Position numbers and translations under genes: made by a program
Notes under the pieces: generated by a model
Told to the model about the DNA's origin: nothing
What the model saw: the letters and a program-made list of their open reading frames with translations, nothing else
Database searches by the model: none
Assembly (NCBI RefSeq): GCF_018882335.1
Contig: NZ_JACVOS010000001.1
Span: forward strand, 1 to 64,000
From: Polynucleobacter sp. AM-25C3
Lineage (GTDB): Bacteria; Pseudomonadota; Gammaproteobacteria; Burkholderiales; Burkholderiaceae
Direction: 5' to 3'
Length of the DNA stretch: 64,000 nt
Part shown: piece after piece, positions 62,375-64,000 of the stretch
How positions within the stretch are numbered: the first letter of the stretch is position 1
Layout: every line of letters begins with the position of its first letter

Positions 62375-63391
62375 ATGAAGATTGGCCCACACCTACTCGC
62401 AAATAGACTATTTGTTGCCCCCATGGCTGGGGTAACTGATCGCCCGTTTCGTCAGCTTTGTAAAAAGCTAGGTGCTGGTTACGCTGTTTCTGAAATGATT
62501 GCGTCAAATGCCTTGCTATGGAAGAGTGAGAAAACCCAACGTCGCGCCAATCACCAAGGTGAATTCAAGCCCATCGCAGTCCAAATTGCTGGTGCAGATC
62601 CTCGCATGATGGCTGCAGCGGCCAAACTCAATGTCGATCATGGGGCTCAAATCATCGATATCAATATGGGTTGCCCAGCTAAAAAGGTATGTAACGTTGC
62701 TGCTGGTTCAGCACTATTAAGGGACGAACCCCTAGTGCAGCAAATTTTGGAAGCCGTAGTCCAGGCTGTGGGCATAGGACCTGATGCAGTGCCGATAACG
62801 CTGAAGATTCGCACAGGCTGGGATCGCGAGCATAAAAATGCTATCGATATAGCCCGCCTCGCAGAAAAATCTGGCATTTCGATGCTGACAGTTCATGGTC
62901 GCACGAGAGCAGATCTGTATCACGGCGAAGCTGAGTACGAAACCATTACGGCAGTAAAAAACAGTGTGGCAATTCCGGTAGTAGCGAATGGTGACATCAC
63001 CACTCCAGAAAAAGCAGAATTTGTTTTAAAAGAAACTGGGGCGGATGCCATCATGATTGGTCGCGCCGCTCAAGGGCGTCCTTGGATCTTTCGCGAGATC
63101 AATCACTTTCTGGAAACGGGTGGCAAATTACCGACACCGCAAGTCAATGAGATTCAGGACATCATGAATGTCCATCTGCTTGATCACTATGAGTTCTATG
63201 GTGAATACGTTGGTTTACGCACAGCACGCAAACATATCGGCTGGTACTGCAAAGGCTTGCGTGACTCTCATGCCTTCCGCCAAAAAATGAATACTGCCGA
63301 TGATTGCAAAACACAACTGCAAATGGTGAATGCTTTTTTTGATGAAATGAAATCCCACTCAGATCATTTGTTATTTTTAGAAGCCGCCTAA
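62375..63391 (+). CDS. dusB: tRNA-dihydrouridine synthase B
   Basis: This FMN enzyme reduces uridine in the tRNA D-loop. From ATG 62375 the protein is 338 residues. Motifs: LFVAPMAGVTDRPFRQLCKKLGAGYAVSEM, DINMGCPAKKVCNVAAGSALL (catalytic Cys), HGRTRADLYHGEAEY and IMIGRAAQGRPWIF. It precedes fis, the order known from E. coli and many beta- and gammaproteobacteria. Confidence 0.95.
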   Translation: MKIGPHLLANRLFVAPMAGVTDRPFRQLCKKLGAGYAVSEMIASNALLWKSEKTQRRANHQGEFKPIAVQIAGADPRMMAAAAKLNVDHGAQIIDINMGCPAKKVCNVAAGSALLRDEPLVQQILEAVVQAVGIGPDAVPITLKIRTGWDREHKNAIDIARLAEKSGISMLTVHGRTRADLYHGEAEYETITAVKNSVAIPVVANGDITTPEKAEFVLKETGADAIMIGRAAQGRPWIFREINHFLETGGKLPTPQVNEIQDIMNVHLLDHYEFYGEYVGLRTARKHIGWYCKGLRDSHAFRQKMNTADDCKTQLQMVNAFFDEMKSHSDHLLFLEAA

Positions 63392-63419
63392 ATTTAGTTT
63401 TTACTTATTTAATTTACCC

Positions 63420-63659
63420 ATGACCAATAAGCACCCCATCACTGAATGCATTGAGACCCAGTTACAACAGTACCTAGAAGATCTCAAAGGAACGCCCCCA
63501 TCTGACTTGTACCAAATGGTTCTAGCGGTTGTTGAAAAGCCCATGCTGGAATTAGTGATGCAGCACGCCAAGCAGAATCAATCATTGGCTGCACAGTACC
63601 TTGGCATTAATCGCAACACCCTTCACAAGAAGTTGGTCGAACACCAACTCTTGAAATAA
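63420..63659 (+). CDS. fis: Fis-family DNA-binding protein
   Basis: This nucleoid-associated protein has 79 residues. The C-terminal HTH is intact (LELVMQHAKQNQSLAAQYLGINRNTLHKKLVEHQLL). The preceding helices (YLEDLKGTPPSDLYQMVLAVVEKPM) fit the Fis dimer core, but the N-terminal arm that contacts Hin/Gin recombinases in E. coli Fis is short. It lies between dusB and purH with short gaps. Confidence 0.93.
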   Translation: MTNKHPITECIETQLQQYLEDLKGTPPSDLYQMVLAVVEKPMLELVMQHAKQNQSLAAQYLGINRNTLHKKLVEHQLLK

Positions 63660-63707
63660 GTCATCACCAAACACCCCATTCTTAATTAATTACACCTTCT
63701 GAAAAAT

Positions 63708-64000
63708 ATGATCCGCACAGCCCTACTCTCTGTTTCCGATAAAAATGGCATTGTGCCTTTTGCTAAAGCCCTCCATGAGCAAGGCGTCAAGCTAATCTCT
63801 ACTGGTGGTACCGCAAAGCTTTTGGCTGAAAATAACTTGCCTGTAGTGGAGGTATCTTCATTAACTAAGTTTCCAGAGATGTTGGATGGCCGTGTGAAGA
63901 CATTACACCCCATGGTTCACGGCGGTCTATTGGCCCGCAGAGATTTTCCTGAACACATGGCTGCTTTAAAAGAGCATGGCATCGATACGATCGATATGCT
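63708..64000 (+). CDS. purH: Bifunctional AICAR transformylase/IMP cyclohydrolase, N-terminal part (cut by window edge)
   Basis: The first 97 codons read [39 protein letters not shown], then [30 protein letters not shown], which is the MGS-like IMP cyclohydrolase domain of PurH. The rest lies beyond the window. It catalyses the last two steps of IMP synthesis, so it complements purC, purE and purK near the other end of the window. The start at 63708 follows fis by 48 bp. Confidence 0.95.
   Translation, partial: MIRTALLSVSDKNGIVPFAKALHEQGVKLISTGGTAKLLAENNLPVVEVSSLTKFPEMLDGRVKTLHPMVHGGLLARRDFPEHMAALKEHGIDTIDM

Overview
The window looks like a stretch of a betaproteobacterial chromosome, most likely Polynucleobacter or a close relative in the Burkholderiaceae. 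This rests on recognisable proteins and gene orders: purC-purE-purK-tsaC beside fba-pyk-pgk, lptD-surA-pdxA-rsmA head-to-head with amgK-murU, dusB-fis-purH, recA-recX and miaB-ybeY-corC-lnt. Base composition is moderate and most genes are densely packed with short or negative gaps. No database search was run, so family names come from motif and sequence recognition.

Positions 1-4000 are an accessory, visibly AT-rich island. At the left edge lies part of an IS3-family insertion sequence on the minus strand, with orfA, the start of orfB and a probable -1 frameshift site. Its end abuts a perfect tandem 19-bp repeat. It sits directly against the C-terminal TOPRIM part of an OLD-like nuclease, which has no ATPase half in this window. 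Convergent to that is a minus-strand set: a 48-codon basic ORF, a ParB-like protein with a possible HEPN-like C-terminus, and a D12-class adenine methyltransferase. This looks like a damaged DNA-modification or phage-defence module and is the best candidate here for something undescribed. Repeats at 3848-3972 may be another mobile-element remnant.

Positions 4000-8000 hold a three-gene signalling operon: a degenerate EAL protein, a NarL/LuxR response regulator and a BvgS-like hybrid kinase with a periplasmic sensor domain. The gene set resembles Bordetella bvgR/bvgA/bvgS. Positions 8000-17300 carry a PBP4-type peptidase, then minus-strand tsaC, purK, purE, purC, fba, pyk and pgk (tRNA modification, purine synthesis, lower glycolysis). 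Positions 17300-24300 carry ilvE, a zinc-finger protein, waaF, two little-known proteins, an M48-TPR periplasmic protease, moaC, a secreted alpha/beta hydrolase and a type IV pilin.

Positions 24400-29300 contain a TerC-family protein, sucCD and recA-recX under an almost ideal LexA box. Then come a DUF2878 membrane protein and tRNA-Met with a clear promoter and terminator. Positions 29900-39600 are mostly transport and small metabolic genes: a MOSC protein, an MHS-type MFS carrier with an unusual large loop, a gamma-glutamyltransferase homologue, a TRIC-family channel, a zeta-class GST, an AEC transporter, a gamma-carbonic anhydrase-like protein and an Amt ammonium transporter. A perfect 19-bp palindrome separates amt from two small envelope proteins. 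Positions 39600-52100 contain htpG (with a sigma-32-type promoter), a rhodanese, a Na+/H+ antiporter homologue, miaB-ybeY-corC-lnt, glyQS, gmhB and a PlsC acyltransferase. Positions 52100-64000 contain rsmA, pdxA, surA and lptD (minus), then amgK, murU, pepP, a UbiH-type hydroxylase, dusB, fis and the start of purH (plus). Envelope biogenesis is a recurrent theme: LPS heptose synthesis and transfer (gmhB, waaF), LPS export (lptD), outer-membrane protein folding and quality control (surA, M48 protease), lipoprotein acylation (lnt) and peptidoglycan turnover and recycling (dacB, amgK, murU).
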